Positions 37,972 to 47,116 of a stretch of 64,000 nt of DNA are shown piece after piece; position 1 is the stretch's first letter, and every line of letters starts with the position of its first letter. The DNA comes from PXAP01 sp964421595 (GTDB lineage Bacteria > Bacteroidota > Bacteroidia > Bacteroidales > PUMT01). The translations under genes and the position numbers were made by a program. Under the pieces are notes generated by a model, which saw nothing but the letters and a program-made list of their open reading frames with translations, made no database searches and was not told the origin of the DNA. The stretch covers positions 62,001 through 126,000 of the forward strand of contig CAYQXY010000002.1 in assembly GCA_964421595.1 (NCBI GenBank), written 5' to 3'.

Positions 37972-38063
37972 AAGTAAGATCACTGCGGGATTAGCCTGAT
38001 AGCTCACTTGCCAGGCAAAAGAGAAATAGCCGCCTCTGGACCAACTTTCGGCCTGGTAGCCCC

Positions 38064-38963
38064 TTATTTAAATTCTTTGATATTTTGCAGTTTGTTTGTA
38101 AATTTTTGCACGACCGCTTCCTGTTCAGCTATACTGATGCTGGTACCGTATTGCTGTACATCAGATTTGGGTATTTCCCTTCTGGCTTTGTTAATAGATT
38201 TTTCTGCTTTTCTTATCCTGTTTTCGGATCTTTTGATTGACCTTATTGTCCTTTTCTGGTCTTTCTCAAGATTCTTTATATGTTTGGTTTGCTCTTCTCT
38301 TCTCTCAACCGACTCACTTGAGTTGGTCCTTGTTTTATGTACTATTATTTCTGCCGATAGGGTTCTAAGACTATTATTAAGTTCAGTAAGATTACCTCTT
38401 TCGGAAGAGATACGCCTGTTGTTGGACCGGATGGATCTCTCAAGCCTGGATTCTCCTCTCTCAAGTTTCCGCAAATCTTTTTCCAGATCCCTCAATTTCT
38501 TTTCTTCAACCCATATCTGTTCTGAAACCAGACTGATGTACTGATCCTTGGCAAAATTTAAAAGGTGATTCCTCACTTTTGCAAATTCATCTTCACCTGT
38601 GGCTCTCTCAACATAAACATCCTTTCTCAGTTCAAATACAGCAGTCAGGAATAACGCACTGTCACCGTCCCTGAGTTCACTATAAATATTTACCGGGTCT
38701 TGTGAAATGCTTCTTATATTGGCACCGAATATGGTCATCTTGCCTCCTTCATCAACCACTTTGGATCTGGTACCGGATTCCATTGCCTTTACCCAGTTTT
38801 TAATGGTTCGCTGGTACTCAACCTCCGGAATAATTACAGTTAATCCCGGTAACTGGTTGTTCCCGACTTTAAGGCTGTCTTCCCTGACTATTATAGGAAA
38901 CTGGGCCTTAATCACGGTTACCAGGATAAACAGCAGGATTATAGTTATAGTTGTTGATTTCAT
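38064..38963 (-). CDS. Exported coiled-coil protein, unknown function
   Basis: 299 residues with a signal peptide (MKSTTITIILLF...IKAQ). Residues about 20-150 form a mixed alpha/beta part (LPGLTVIIPEVEYQRTI, DGDSALFLTAVFEL). Residues 150-290 form a long, highly charged coiled coil rich in R, E and K. No family recognised. The opposite strand is also open because of the charge pattern, but only this strand has a signal peptide and normal codon composition. A 13-bp palindrome lies about 40 bp upstream. Confidence 0.7.
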   Translation of the reverse strand: MKSTTITIILLFILVTVIKAQFPIIVREDSLKVGNNQLPGLTVIIPEVEYQRTIKNWVKAMESGTRSKVVDEGGKMTIFGANIRSISQDPVNIYSELRDGDSALFLTAVFELRKDVYVERATGEDEFAKVRNHLLNFAKDQYISLVSEQIWVEEKKLRDLEKDLRKLERGESRLERSIRSNNRRISSERGNLTELNNSLRTLSAEIIVHKTRTNSSESVERREEQTKHIKNLEKDQKRTIRSIKRSENRIRKAEKSINKARREIPKSDVQQYGTSISIAEQEAVVQKFTNKLQNIKEFK

Positions 38964-39477
38964 GGTAATAAGATTAGTAGGTTCAACATAAATAGTTTGT
39001 TTAACATACTGTATGTCAAAGGATATCTGTTGCCAAAAATGTAATCTTAATTCAAAGACCGGGTCAGGTTATCTTTGATGAGCTGAAAATTTAACTGTTC
39101 CCTGGCTAAACCAATCAGATACAGTTTGCCTAAATGTTATACAGAAACCAAATTTGTTGCAAAGAGAAAGTAATAATGAAGGAGAATCTAAAATCTAAAA
39201 TGAAAGCTTAAATCATTTTAATACTAAATTACAACTTTTGAAAATTATTGTCAAGTTTTTTTTACGAACACAACTTTTTTACGGGTGATTCGCCGAAGTC
39301 AGTCCATATCCACCGTCCCCGTTTCTCCCGGCGTTAGGCAGAGCAAGCTCGGCAATGAAATTGAAGCACTGATAATAATAGTCTAACAAGGAAATAAATT
39401 ACTAACAAAGCTAATGATAAATGCGCCCTATATTGAACATATAAATGGTATGGGTGCAGCAATGCCTGCATCAATTT
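38964..39477. other. Non-coding region between coiled-coil and GNAT-HDAC genes
   Basis: About 514 bp without a gene. Near its left end is a palindrome, ACATACTGTATGT at 39004-39016. Around 39280-39390 a GC-richer patch has GCGTTAGGC and GTCTAAC, strings like integron attC core sites, but the paired architecture is not convincing. Confidence 0.45.
39001..39019. promoter_or_regulatory. Candidate operator palindrome
   Basis: TTAACATAC-T-GTATGTCAA is an inverted repeat with arms matching in 8 of 9 positions, about 40 bp upstream of the start of the coiled-coil protein gene on the minus strand. It could bind a dimeric regulator. Confidence 0.35.
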
Positions 39478-41238
39478 CTAAACTTTTGACATTTTCAAAT
39501 CATTTTCATATTGCTTGTACAATCCTCTAAAGAAGCTTAAAGCATTTATCCCCAGGCTTTTGGTTCGGTATCCGCCCTCCTGGACAACCAGTATGGGCAA
39601 TCTGAGTTCTCCGATCATTTTTCCATTTTCCTCAAAGTCTGCACTATTTAATTGCCATGTACCTGTTGGATCACCTTTGGCAACATCCAGTCCAAAGGCT
39701 AAAACCAAATATGCAGGCCTGAAATTTTTAATTTTTACGAGCGCTTTATGCAGATGGGTCCTGTATGCCGGACCCGACACATTTTCCGGCAATGGATAAT
39801 TAATATTAAACCCATATCCGCCAGGCCCTCCTTTTTCATCGGCAAAACCACTGAAATAGGGGTAGGCAAATGAGGGATGCCCGTGAATGGAAATGGTAAG
39901 CACATCATCTCTTTTGTAAAAAATATTTTGTTGGCCATTGCCATGATGGTAATCAATATCAAGCAATGCAACCTTTCCATACTTGCTCAAATAATTGGCG
40001 GCAATGGCGGCAGAATTAAAATAGCAGAAGCCACCGAATGATTTTCTTTCAGCATGATGTCCCGGAGGCCTTATCAGGGCATAAGCCATTTTTTTTTCGT
40101 CCAAAAGCAAATCGGCGCAGGAAAGAGCGCAATCGACTGCTTTCTTGGAAGCCAAATAGGCATTTTTATTGAGTGGAGTGAATGTGTCAATGCAATAATA
40201 ACCAGCCCTGACTGAATCATCTTTTGGGGGACGTAAGGAGTTCCTGATTGGGAAAACATAAGGATAAATGGATTTGCCCTCAGGGAGGCTTTTACATATT
40301 CTTTTAAAATAGGTCAAATAACCTCTGTCGTGTACTTCTAGTATGTGTTTTTCACTATAGATTTGTGGAGGCTTCACTTCAAATATTCCTGAAGGGATTA
40401 ATTCATTAAGGATGGACTTGATCCTGACAGGAGCTTCGACATAACCTCTTTCTCTTACGTGGTGAATGCTATGTATGTCGTTATAAATGAGTTGAATTTT
40501 AATGTTACCCGTATTTGTCTGATTTGAAAATCCATATTTACGCTTTTTTATATAAAGGGGCTCACGCAATTTTACAGGATTGTCACTAACAGAATCCAGA
40601 ACTTTAACAATATATTCTTCAGGACAGTAAGTTCCATATTTTCGTTCAAGAATAGCACGAATTATTTTTTTTGCAGTTAAATTGTCCATCGTCCCTATTT
40701 TTCCAAGGAAATCGCATACCAGGTAAGGAGGGCAGTCCTCGGTTTCCTTTACAGGTGTTTCATAAAGTGTATTTATCAATGGATATGCCTGGTACTTTTC
40801 ATAGAACTTAAGACGGGCTCTATTTTGAGGGAGCAGAGAAGAATCAGTGCATACGCGGGAATCATCAGGCAGGCATTCATAAAACAGTCCGATACATTCC
40901 AGGTTAACAGCCTCCTCTCTTACTTTCTGGTAAAGTGCTCCTCCAATACCAGTTGAAATTGTATTTTTTGTAGTTGCAATATAGTCGAGGTAGCAAAAGT
41001 TCAGGTCAGATGCATACATTGCCAGGGCAAATCCAACAACGGTACTGTTACGGTTTTCTGCCACGGAAAGTATTGTCCTGAACCGGTATTTAAGTGGATC
41101 CTTCAACTGTATGGAAATCTCATCCAGTTTTTCATCAGTAAGCGAGGAAAAATGAGACTTCATGATTGATTTTACCTGCTCAATTGCGCTCAGGTCAACA
41201 GGCCTGGCATCATCATGTATACGTCTTATTCTGAACAT
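39478..41238 (-). CDS. GNAT acetyltransferase fused to a histone-deacetylase-family amidohydrolase
   Basis: 586 residues with two catalytic modules. Residues about 1-160 are a GNAT domain (acetyl-CoA loop ISTGIGGALYQ at 94-104). A linker of about 85 residues leads to a complete class I/II HDAC-like domain from about 247 to 575. The charge-relay histidines are H394/H395 (PPGHHAE). Zinc ligands are D429 and H431 (DIDYHHGNG) and D518 (FGLDVAKGD). The transition-state tyrosine is Y557 (EGGYRT). Bacterial HDAC relatives deacetylate acetylpolyamines, acetoin-pathway proteins or small amides. The fusion suggests reversible acetylation of one substrate class. No signal peptide, so cytoplasmic. Divergent from the PIG-L gene. 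Confidence 0.85.
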   Translation of the reverse strand: MFRIRRIHDDARPVDLSAIEQVKSIMKSHFSSLTDEKLDEISIQLKDPLKYRFRTILSVAENRNSTVVGFALAMYASDLNFCYLDYIATTKNTISTGIGGALYQKVREEAVNLECIGLFYECLPDDSRVCTDSSLLPQNRARLKFYEKYQAYPLINTLYETPVKETEDCPPYLVCDFLGKIGTMDNLTAKKIIRAILERKYGTYCPEEYIVKVLDSVSDNPVKLREPLYIKKRKYGFSNQTNTGNIKIQLIYNDIHSIHHVRERGYVEAPVRIKSILNELIPSGIFEVKPPQIYSEKHILEVHDRGYLTYFKRICKSLPEGKSIYPYVFPIRNSLRPPKDDSVRAGYYCIDTFTPLNKNAYLASKKAVDCALSCADLLLDEKKMAYALIRPPGHHAERKSFGGFCYFNSAAIAANYLSKYGKVALLDIDYHHGNGQQNIFYKRDDVLTISIHGHPSFAYPYFSGFADEKGGPGGYGFNINYPLPENVSGPAYRTHLHKALVKIKNFRPAYLVLAFGLDVAKGDPTGTWQLNSADFEENGKMIGELRLPILVVQEGGYRTKSLGINALSFFRGLYKQYENDLKMSKV

Positions 41239-41522
41239 TATCTGACTTCTATAAGCAAAAAATGAATCTCAGGTGAATTAAAGATAACAAATTATCATTC
41301 ATGAGGCACAGGCAACGCAGTTTTATGCAAAGCCTGATATAAGTTAATAATATTTATCCTGTATGTTTAAAAATAAAAATTTAACCAAACCCGGAATTTC
41401 GGTTAAAATATTTCTGGTTTCGTAAATGAATAACAAATTTATTATGGATTTAGAACATTATTGAAAAATTAATGTTAATTTCTATTGCATCATGTCTGCA
41501 TACTGCTGTTATTAAGCTATAA

Positions 41523-42140
41523 ATGAAGAAGAAAACAGTTGCAATAATTGTAGCCCACCCTGATGATGAAACTCTATGGGCAGGAGGAGTGATATTAAAG
41601 CATTCTGACTGGAATCCCTTTGTAGTTTGCCTTAGCAGAAAAAGTGATCCTGATCGTGCCCCAAAATTCTTTAAAGCATTACAGATGCTTAAGGCCGATG
41701 GGCAGATAGGTGATATGGATGATGGCCCGGAACAAATTCCAATGAATGAAAATGAATTGGATGAAACTATACTTGAATTACTTCCATCAGTTTCTTTTGA
41801 CCTGATTATTTCTCATAGTCCGGCCGGTGAATATACCAGACATATCAGGCACGAGGAAACCGGCAGGGCAGTTATAAGGCTTTGGAAAAACGGAAAGCTG
41901 AATACCAATGAATTATGGATTTTTGCCTATGAGGATGGAAACAAGGGATATTATCCACGGCCAATGGAATCTGCAAACATTAATTTTCCGCTTTCCCTGG
42001 AAATCTGGAAGAAAAAATATCGCATCATTACAGAAATTTACGGATTCGGGCAAAACGGCTTTGAAGCAATGACAACACCGAGGTCAGAATCATTCTGGCA
42101 GTTCAATAACCCTTCTGAGGTGGTTGGTTTTTTTAGTTAG
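41523..42140 (+). CDS. PIG-L family deacetylase
   Basis: A 205-residue cytoplasmic zinc-dependent deacetylase. The catalytic motif AHPDDE is at residues 11-16, and the third metal-ligand histidine lies in GEYTRHIRHEETG. Family members remove N-acetyl groups from GlcNAc-containing sugars and glycoconjugates (for example LmbE, MshB and BshB types). It is the first gene of a rightward set with a GT4 glycosyltransferase and a GH100-like protein, so a sugar substrate is plausible. Confidence 0.88.
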   Translation: MKKKTVAIIVAHPDDETLWAGGVILKHSDWNPFVVCLSRKSDPDRAPKFFKALQMLKADGQIGDMDDGPEQIPMNENELDETILELLPSVSFDLIISHSPAGEYTRHIRHEETGRAVIRLWKNGKLNTNELWIFAYEDGNKGYYPRPMESANINFPLSLEIWKKKYRIITEIYGFGQNGFEAMTTPRSESFWQFNNPSEVVGFFS

Positions 42141-42237
42141 TATTTGAACCCTCGTCCTAAGGTGGAGGTAATGTTTTGGTGGGGCTTGGCCCGAAAGGCT
42201 TGTGGGATTTACGGACATGTTTATTAACACAAACAAG

Positions 42238-43380
42238 ATGAAAGTATTGGTTTTGTATGATTATCCCCCTTCTCCCGGCGGACTTGCTACTCAGGGAGAT
42301 TTGCTTTATCGGGGACTGACTGAAATTGGAGTTGATGCTCATGCAGTTCATTTCGAATCACCGCAAGAGAAAGAGTGGTATTACCGATGGTTCGAACCTG
42401 ATATTGTTGTTGGTGTCGGTTATTGGGGACATACACCTCACCTGATACTCCACCCCCGGAGGTACGGAGCAACAGCGGTACCCTGGCTGGTGGCAGACGG
42501 GTATATTGCAAATTACCAGGAAATACTTAACTCCCTTCCGCTTATCCTGGTAACATCAAACTGGGTAAAGGAGATGTATGTCAGAGATGGTATAAATGCA
42601 GAGATTATTGAAGTTTTACCAGTAGGTTGTGACACAGATGCTTTTGTACCATATGATAAAAATGATCCTAAGGTAATCTCCGTGCGCGAATCTCTGGGCA
42701 TCTCAAATGATCAGCTGATGATTCTAACCGTTGGTGGTGATGCGGCCTCAAAAGGGGCTCAGGAGGTCATGCAGGCACTTGCTTTGATTGATGCTAAGGC
42801 TCCTGACTGGAAATACGTCTGTAAAGTATGGCCTCAGCCCAGAACACAACTTCAGAATATGGCTGACCTTCAACTGGCTACTCATCTTGGAATTGACAAG
42901 AACGTAACGTATACTGTGAATACTATTTCGCGCGGGTTTATGCCATATCTGTTAAATGCCTGTGACATTTATGCAGCTCCTTCCCGGCTTGAAGGTTTTG
43001 GAATGCCCCAGGTTGAAGCCGGAGCTTGTCAGAAACCGGTTATAGGCATAAGGGCGATGGGAATGCTGGACACTCTTGTTCATGGTAAAACTGCTTTCCT
43101 GGCCAAAGTAGCGCAACAGATAGTTGTTAATGAAGTGACACTTGGAGAGGAATCAGGTTTTGATAATGATCATAAAGTAGTATTTCAAAAACCACGAACT
43201 GTCGATTACAGGGCAAATGTAAATGATATTGCAAAGTATTTGTTGAAACTGATGACAGATGCATCATTAAGGCAGAAAATGGGAATTGCAGCCAGGGAAC
43301 ATGTGATAGGAAATTTTGATTATCGTGTTGTTGCCAAAAGATTCACCCGGATAATTAGTGACAGGTTGGGAATTAGTTAA
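42238..43380 (+). CDS. GT4 family glycosyltransferase
   Basis: A retaining GT-B glycosyltransferase of about 380 residues. I start at MKVLVLYDYPPSPGG (ATG at 42238) because the family begins at this beta-strand; the longer reading adds 12 residues. The donor-site E-x7-E motif is clear (LEGFGMPQVEAGACQ), and the Rossmann phosphate loop is VGGDAASKGAQE. Substrate unknown. The next gene starts 10 bp downstream, so the two are probably co-translated. Confidence 0.88.
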   Translation: MKVLVLYDYPPSPGGLATQGDLLYRGLTEIGVDAHAVHFESPQEKEWYYRWFEPDIVVGVGYWGHTPHLILHPRRYGATAVPWLVADGYIANYQEILNSLPLILVTSNWVKEMYVRDGINAEIIEVLPVGCDTDAFVPYDKNDPKVISVRESLGISNDQLMILTVGGDAASKGAQEVMQALALIDAKAPDWKYVCKVWPQPRTQLQNMADLQLATHLGIDKNVTYTVNTISRGFMPYLLNACDIYAAPSRLEGFGMPQVEAGACQKPVIGIRAMGMLDTLVHGKTAFLAKVAQQIVVNEVTLGEESGFDNDHKVVFQKPRTVDYRANVNDIAKYLLKLMTDASLRQKMGIAAREHVIGNFDYRVVAKRFTRIISDRLGIS

Positions 43381-43390
43381 TCGAAAAACC

Positions 43391-44569
43391 ATGAATCAAA
43401 ATGAAAAACATATAATCGAAGAAGCAAAAACAGAAGCACTTAAAGTGTTGCTTAATAATTCACACGGACCTTTCCACCGTCTTCCGAGAACGGCAGGATG
43501 GGGATATCCGGAGCCGTACACACGGGATTTATTAATTTCCATATTGGGGATTGCAGTTTCTTCCAATAATATTCTGACAGACAGCATACGCAGGGTGTTG
43601 GAAACTCTGGCAAAAAACCAGTCACTTCGGGGCCATATTCCTTCATTGGTGCATGACAAAGAAGATCGCGGTGCAAGTGACACAACACCTTTATTTCTGC
43701 TTGGAGTATTAATATTCAGAAAAGTAACCGGGGAGACTAATTTTCTTTCCGGTGCCGTTAGCAAAGCAGTGTCATGGATGGAACATCAGAGTCCCTCTGA
43801 CAGGCTTCTGATTGCTCAACAACCAACGAGTGATTGGCGCGACGAACAGTGGGTTATAGGTTATGGCCTTTATATTAACACACTCGTGTATAGTTACCTG
43901 AGACTTTTAGGTCAGCATGATAAGGCAGATTTAATGAGAAAGGAGATGAGCAGATTCACCATAACCGGCGAAACTATGCATCATCATGTCCATGAGGGAC
44001 TGGTGGTAAAGAGTAAGCCTTATTATGCTTTCTGGTCATACAAAATTTACAGCAGTGAAAGGTTTGACCTCCTTGGCAACAGCCTCGCCATTCTTTCCGG
44101 AATTGCATCTCACTCAAGGGCTGAATCTATGATTTCCTGGATAGAAGAAGAGTGCAGGGCAATGATTGAAAAGGGTGAACTGGCTGTTGATATGCCACCG
44201 AATTTTTTCCCCTATATCAATCCAGGAGACCCGGACTGGAGGTTAAGGTACGAGAAATTCAACATGCCCGGCGAATATCATAATGGAGGAATATGGCCAT
44301 TTATCTGTGGTTTTTACGTGGCTGCACTGGTTGCTGCCAAAAGATTCAAACTCGCTGAGGAAAAACTTTTAACGCTTACCCAATTAATAAAAAGTTCAGG
44401 TTCCGGTAAGACTGAATTTGGCTTTAACGAATGGATTAAAGCCCAGAACGGGAAACCATTGGGACAGGACTGGCAAACCTGGAGTGCCTCAATGTTCCTC
44501 TATGCTGCAAAATGTGTCGAAGAGAAAAGTACACCCTTTTTTGAAGAAATGCGGAGTTTAAGTAGTTAG
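43391..44569 (+). CDS. GH100/amylo-alpha-1,6-glucosidase-like (alpha/alpha)6 protein
   Basis: 392 residues from the ATG at 43391 (MNQNEKHII). The chain reads as repeated helix pairs of an (alpha/alpha)6 barrel. Catalytic-type motifs are SDWRDEQW (Asp149), EYHNGGIWPF at 295-304, and FNEW with Glu347. These resemble neutral/alkaline invertases (GH100) and debranching-enzyme C-terminal domains (GH133). No signal peptide, so it acts in the cytoplasm on a soluble glucan or disaccharide. Association with GT4 suggests synthesis and turnover of one sugar compound. Confidence 0.7.
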   Translation: MNQNEKHIIEEAKTEALKVLLNNSHGPFHRLPRTAGWGYPEPYTRDLLISILGIAVSSNNILTDSIRRVLETLAKNQSLRGHIPSLVHDKEDRGASDTTPLFLLGVLIFRKVTGETNFLSGAVSKAVSWMEHQSPSDRLLIAQQPTSDWRDEQWVIGYGLYINTLVYSYLRLLGQHDKADLMRKEMSRFTITGETMHHHVHEGLVVKSKPYYAFWSYKIYSSERFDLLGNSLAILSGIASHSRAESMISWIEEECRAMIEKGELAVDMPPNFFPYINPGDPDWRLRYEKFNMPGEYHNGGIWPFICGFYVAALVAAKRFKLAEEKLLTLTQLIKSSGSGKTEFGFNEWIKAQNGKPLGQDWQTWSASMFLYAAKCVEEKSTPFFEEMRSLSS

Positions 44570-44640
44570 TATTAATGTCAAACACATCTAATTTCCTTAT
44601 TTTAATTTTCTATCAAACCTGGTTTTTAGAGCATAGTAGC

Positions 44641-45060
44641 TCATCTCATAACAATACGCCAATGCAGTATTGCCGGGTTGGCTTTGTATTTTTCTCCGAT
44701 TTTTAAATACTTTCCTTATTTAATGAGAGAGAGTTATTCTCAATATCACTCAATTAATCGTTTGTAATCAGCTTATCTTGAGCATACAAGTGTGCTTATG
44801 ATTCATTTTTTATCTGTTCTACTTATAAATGTTAGATCCAAAAGCTTTTTTTATATTTTTGAGGTGCAAATCAATATGAGCAATTTCATGCGTTTGAGTA
44901 AAAGCAAAATTTTCAATTCTATCGTGCCTTAAAGTCAATGCTATTGCAGGATTATTTCCGGACCAAAAGGAAAAAACATGATGTAAGAAGAACGCAGCTC
45001 TCATATCGATGAATTGTAATACACATGGCAAATCAGGCACAAACATTAAAAAAAAGAATG
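44641..45060 (-). pseudogene. Decayed ImmA/IrrE-type metallopeptidase (HigA-like antitoxin) gene
   Basis: On the minus strand a broken frame at about 44819-45046 translates to MFVPDLPCVLQF, NNPAIALTLRHDRIENFAFT and THEIAHIDLHLK. This is the hallmark of the ImmA/IrrE (DUF955) domain with its HEIAH zinc motif. Past a stop codon, AQDKLITND lies at about 44759-44785, and in another frame IGEKYKANPAILHWRIV at about 44641-44703; these match the C-terminal part of the same family (A-x-x-x-LI ... Y-K-x-x-P-A-I). At least two frame changes and several stops are needed. The N-terminal half is missing, cut where the beta-helix gene begins. Confidence 0.75.
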
Positions 45061-47088
45061 AAATCAGTTATAATCTTCAGGATATTATTCCTTGTAATAA
45101 TAATGCACAGCCTAAATATTTCTGTGTCAGCACAAGACAGAAATATTTCGATTAACGAGGTTTACCCTGCCGACATGTTCATTGAGAATGGCGGTCGTCT
45201 CATCAATGTAAAAACCTCTCTTACATACCTCGGTATTGGTCCTAATGCCACAGGTAATGGTATTAACGATGATAGTGATGAAATAATAGCTGCCATTGAT
45301 TGGGTAATGAACCAGTTGAAAGCTTGGTTTGAAGGAGGAGGCAGCGTACATTGGCACAAGTATTACATTATCTATTTCCCTGATGGGGTGTACAAAGTAT
45401 CAAAGCCACTCGTGTACTCTGGTGGACGGGTAATTGACCCACTTTATCCCAGTGCAACCAATAGGGAGGGTACTGAAAAACTGATGTTGGTAGGCCAAAG
45501 CAGAAAGAATACAATTATTAAATTAGTTGATAGCGCACCGGGATTCGGTTCAGCTTTCAGTAAACCCGTTGTATCATTTTCCAGATTCGACCTTGGCACC
45601 ATATTTAATAACATGCCTGCAACAATGCAGTTCAGGAATTTCACTATTAATACCGGTACAGGTAACCCCGGTGCAATAGGTGTTGATTTTTATGGTGCTA
45701 ATGTAGCACGTCTTGATAATATTAAAGTAGTTGGCGATGGAAAAATAGGAGTGCATATAAGAATAGGTTCTGCGCATGGCTACTATTCAAATATTGTTGT
45801 AGAGGGGATGGATTATGGATTGTATATCGAAGGGAATGAAGAATCGCATCCTACCATTGAGTATTTAACGCTTCATAATCAAAATATTAACGCAATTTAC
45901 CTGAAAGGGATGTCGGTAACCATGCGTAAGGTGGAGAGTACAAACTCCGTTAATGCAACCCGGCTTGTGGGTAATGGCAGCAAGCTTCCACACCTGGTAA
46001 TTGTTGATGGATCCTTTGCTGGTGGTGATAGCTCTAACACAGCAATACTGATTGATGCTGGTTTCCTGTACTCAAGGAATATTAACGTGCAAGGCTACGG
46101 TAGTGCGGTTAGAAAACAGTCAACCATTGTACGGACCGGTTCAATAGATGAGTATGTTTCCACTGATATAACCACATATAGCTCGTCAAGGGTCAGGAGT
46201 ACTGCCATTAAATCGATGAACCTACCCATTGAGGAATACCCCATTATTCCATGGATATCGGATTTTAGCCAATGGGCTAATGTGAATAATTATCCTGGGG
46301 TAACTACAGCTGAGAAAATACAGAATGCTATGAATTCAGGCAAAAAGGTCGTTTATTTTCCAAATAATGAGTACACAATCAACTCAACTATAAGTATACC
46401 AGCTTCAGTTGAGCAGATTATTGGATCATGCGCGCATCTCAGTGGTAGCGGGGCACTCTTCAACGTCGATAACTCTTCAACCAACCTGTTGCTGTTTAAC
46501 GGAGTAAACATGAATTCCGGGTTTATACGCCAAACGGCACAACGCAACTTACTATTGGAAACTACTTTCTCCGGAGGAGCTCCCTATGATAGTGATTTAA
46601 CATCTCAAGGTACAAAGGTATTCGTGAATAACACCCATGGTTTACTCCGGGGTTCGGGACAATCGAACAATGTAAAGATGTGGATACGCTACAACAATAA
46701 TGAGAAGGCCGATGACTGGCAGTTTACCGCCGATCCGGGATCACAAATTGTTATGTTGGGATTTAAGTCAGAGAAGACATTCTCGGTTTTCAGAATTTTG
46801 GATGGCGCCATGTTCGAGGTTATCGGCGGTGTTCTTAATCGTTTTAGCACCGCACCCTCAAGCCAACAAGTAGGTATTTTGAATCAGAATGGCCATACTT
46901 CCCTGATAATGAGCAGCAATGGCCCTAATCGTAACTGGAGTCCAATGATTAATGATGTGCAGGGCTCCGAATCGAAAATATGGCAAATGAACCATTTCCC
47001 GGATAGGGGTTGGGGTGGGAATATTGTAATACCGGTATACTCAAGCTATAACCCGGCGATAATACCCATCCAGGGAAACTTCCCGTAA
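45058..47088 (+). CDS. Secreted right-handed beta-helix protein (pectate-lyase superfamily-like)
   Basis: About 676 residues. I start at MKSVIIFRILFL (ATG at 45058), which gives a clean signal peptide ending SVSAQ; an ATG 33 bp upstream lies within the neighbouring pseudogene. The first part has the N-terminal cap typical of pectate-lyase-superfamily/GH55-like proteins: YLGIGPNATGNGINDDSDEI and IIYFPDGVYKVS. Repeating coils follow (MQFRNFTINT, ARLDNIKVVGDG). A second such module begins near AEKIQNAMNSGKKVVYFP. The catalytic type cannot be assigned. Codon use appears plainer and richer in AAT/TAT than its neighbours; possibly acquired. Confidence 0.7.
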   Translation: MKSVIIFRILFLVIIMHSLNISVSAQDRNISINEVYPADMFIENGGRLINVKTSLTYLGIGPNATGNGINDDSDEIIAAIDWVMNQLKAWFEGGGSVHWHKYYIIYFPDGVYKVSKPLVYSGGRVIDPLYPSATNREGTEKLMLVGQSRKNTIIKLVDSAPGFGSAFSKPVVSFSRFDLGTIFNNMPATMQFRNFTINTGTGNPGAIGVDFYGANVARLDNIKVVGDGKIGVHIRIGSAHGYYSNIVVEGMDYGLYIEGNEESHPTIEYLTLHNQNINAIYLKGMSVTMRKVESTNSVNATRLVGNGSKLPHLVIVDGSFAGGDSSNTAILIDAGFLYSRNINVQGYGSAVRKQSTIVRTGSIDEYVSTDITTYSSSRVRSTAIKSMNLPIEEYPIIPWISDFSQWANVNNYPGVTTAEKIQNAMNSGKKVVYFPNNEYTINSTISIPASVEQIIGSCAHLSGSGALFNVDNSSTNLLLFNGVNMNSGFIRQTAQRNLLLETTFSGGAPYDSDLTSQGTKVFVNNTHGLLRGSGQSNNVKMWIRYNNNEKADDWQFTADPGSQIVMLGFKSEKTFSVFRILDGAMFEVIGGVLNRFSTAPSSQQVGILNQNGHTSLIMSSNGPNRNWSPMINDVQGSESKIWQMNHFPDRGWGGNIVIPVYSSYNPAIIPIQGNFP

Positions 47089-47116
47089 CTAAAAGCACTG
47101 TAACACCAGGAGAGAA

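Noticed and set aside
37862..38063. Possible att duplication of the tRNA-Pro 3' end bounding the AbiE pair
   Set aside because: TTGAATCC is only a weak T-loop resemblance; no run matching the tRNA-Pro 3' end could be found.
38008..38544. Plus-strand open frame of 178 codons opposite the coiled-coil protein gene
   Set aside because: It is leucine/serine-rich, lacks a family and merely mirrors the charged coiled coil. The minus-strand gene has a signal peptide and typical composition.
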